Source of the DNA: an uncultured Tessaracoccus sp.
Lineage (GTDB): Bacteria > Actinomycetota > Actinomycetes > Propionibacteriales > Propionibacteriaceae
DNA: 5,407 nucleotides
NCBI RefSeq assembly: GCF_947255005.1
Contig: NZ_CAMYFI010000099.1
Coordinates: forward strand, 1-5,407
Reading direction: 5' to 3'
Shown piece after piece: positions 4,681 to 5,407 of this stretch; the first letter of the stretch is position 1, and each line of letters begins with the position of its first letter. Both the position numbers and the translations under genes were made by a program. The notes under the pieces are model-generated. The model was not told where the DNA came from, did not search any database, and saw only the letters and a list, made by a program, of their open reading frames with translations.

Positions 4681-5359
4681 GGGGTTTGAATCCTCCGGTT
4701 TCGAGGAGGCTTCTGGCTATGTAGTGGGTCAGGTTCCTAAATCCCAAGGCGATCCCGCGGAGGTGTTCGAGGCGTCCGTTGATCGCTTCGGTTGGGCCGT
4801 TGCTGGTGCCTGGGCGGTCGAAGAAGGCGAGCACGTCGGCCGCCCGTCGGTGGAGGGTCCGGCCCAGGCTGACGAGCTCGACGAGGTCTCTCGGGACGCC
4901 GGTGCTGACCGAGTCGATCACGCCTTGAAGGAGGAATCGTCCAAGTTGCTTGTCGGGATGTCGGTAAGCCACGACGAGCCGTTGGTAGATACTCCATGTC
5001 GCGTAGACCTCGGTGTGCTGTTCGTCGGCGAACAGTGCCTCCAGTCGGGCGACTTGCTTGTCGGTGAGTAGATCGACGCCGGTGAGCAGGGTGCGGCGGG
5101 CGCGGTAGAGCGGGTCACCGGCGCGGCCCCGATGCCCGCAGGTGTCTTGCTGGACGCGCTGGCGGCAGCGGGTGAGCGCTTCGCCGGCGAGCCGGACGAC
5201 GTGGAACGGGTCCATCACCGTGGTGGCGTTGCCGAGTTCCTCGACCGCCGCGGTCTTGTAGCCGGTGAATCCGTCCATCGCGACGACCTCGATCCCCTTG
5301 CGCCAGGCTCGGGGGCGGGCGGCGAGCCACGTCTTGAACACCTGTTTTGAAGCGCCCTG
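4661..5359 (-). CDS. ISL3-family transposase, C-terminal half
   Basis: Catalyses cut-and-paste movement of the element. The visible part, about 230 residues of a usual 400-450, begins GASKQVFKTWLAARPRAWRK and carries the ISL3 blocks VVAMDGFTGYKTA, VMDPFHVVRLAGEAL, CRQRVQQDTCGHRGR, DPLYRARRTL and, near the end, RPGTSNGPTEAINGRLEHLR with the final SLLETGGF. The family-conserved acidic residues in MDGF, MDPFH and PTEAIN are all present (residues 23, 44 and 185 counting from a GTG at 5341). The N-terminal DNA-binding part and the IDE-type first catalytic region are absent. The frame stays open to the right edge, but beyond 5359 the reading (TSDSSIPSLLEEQNET) no longer resembles the family and is AT-richer. 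The gene is therefore probably truncated or interrupted and inactive alone; continuation off-window cannot be excluded. It is convergent with the cassette. Confidence 0.88.
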   Translation of the reverse strand, partial: QGASKQVFKTWLAARPRAWRKGIEVVAMDGFTGYKTAAVEELGNATTVMDPFHVVRLAGEALTRCRQRVQQDTCGHRGRAGDPLYRARRTLLTGVDLLTDKQVARLEALFADEQHTEVYATWSIYQRLVVAYRHPDKQLGRFLLQGVIDSVSTGVPRDLVELVSLGRTLHRRAADVLAFFDRPGTSNGPTEAINGRLEHLRGIALGFRNLTHYIARSLLETGGFKPHLHPAL

Positions 5360-5394
5360 GGTTTCGTTCTGTTCTTCAAGTAAGGATGGAATCG

Positions 5395-5407
5395 ATGAAT
5401 CAGAAGT
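5395..5407 (+). CDS. Possible start of a gene running off the right edge
   Basis: An ATG at 5395 (reading MNQK) has AAGGA eight bases upstream (5382-5386), in AT-richer sequence that starts near 5360 where the transposase similarity ends. It could be the first gene of a second mobile element inserted into the ISL3 copy. Only four codons are visible, so this is tentative and no product can be named. Confidence 0.25.

Larger units (their letters stand above)
4655..5359 (-). mobile_element. ISL3-family insertion sequence, one end only
   Basis: The element carries an ISL3-type transposase on the minus strand and a recognisable terminal sequence at 4655. Its other end is not in the window. Recognisable transposase sequence stops near 5359, where base composition drops from GC-rich to AT-richer. 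This suggests truncation or a nested insertion rather than an intact copy. It begins 36 bases after the last cassette gene and may have carried or rearranged the DNA downstream of it. Confidence 0.7.

Overview
The window looks like chromosomal DNA from a fairly high-GC actinomycete. The signs are a clear preference for G or C at third codon positions, ATGA/GTGA gene overlaps, a possibly leaderless gene, a YqgE protein, type VII (ESX)-type secretion proteins and an actinobacterial ISL3-type transposase. The genus cannot be named from this sequence alone. No stretch longer than 130 bases lacks a gene. I see no tRNA, rRNA or CRISPR array.

Layout: (1) 18-245, minus strand: a YefM/Phd-type antitoxin with a strong ribosome binding site and TGTACA-type palindromes in front of it; its toxin would lie off the left edge. 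(2) 356-733, minus strand: a small DUF1801/YdhG (Fra-like) protein of the iron-chaperone family. (3) 863-1426, plus strand: a YqgE/AlgH (UPF0301) protein, divergent from gene 2, with a -10 box placed for a leaderless transcript. (4) 1498-4618, plus strand: three coupled genes with ATGA and GTGA overlaps. They encode an acidic protein with two YbaB/EbfC-like halves, a 555-residue Gly/Ala-rich protein with a canonical EF-hand loop and an EspC-like C-terminal domain carrying a YxxxE signal, and a 252-residue protein with a WxG motif and an unrecognised C-terminal half. (5) 4655 to about 5359, minus strand: one end and the C-terminal half of an ISL3-family insertion sequence. It gives way at the right edge to sequence of different composition that may begin another gene.

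The main interest is block 4. I infer a secretion-substrate cassette: the YbaB-like protein is the likely cytosolic partner (ESX-1 also carries a YbaB-like protein, EspL), the middle protein carries the YxxxE export signal, and the third supplies the WxG turn, so that the last two may pair and leave the cell together. No ESX core component (EccB/C/D/E, MycP) is present here. A 19-base perfect inverted repeat just upstream of a TATACT box at the end of yqgE is a plausible control site for the cassette.
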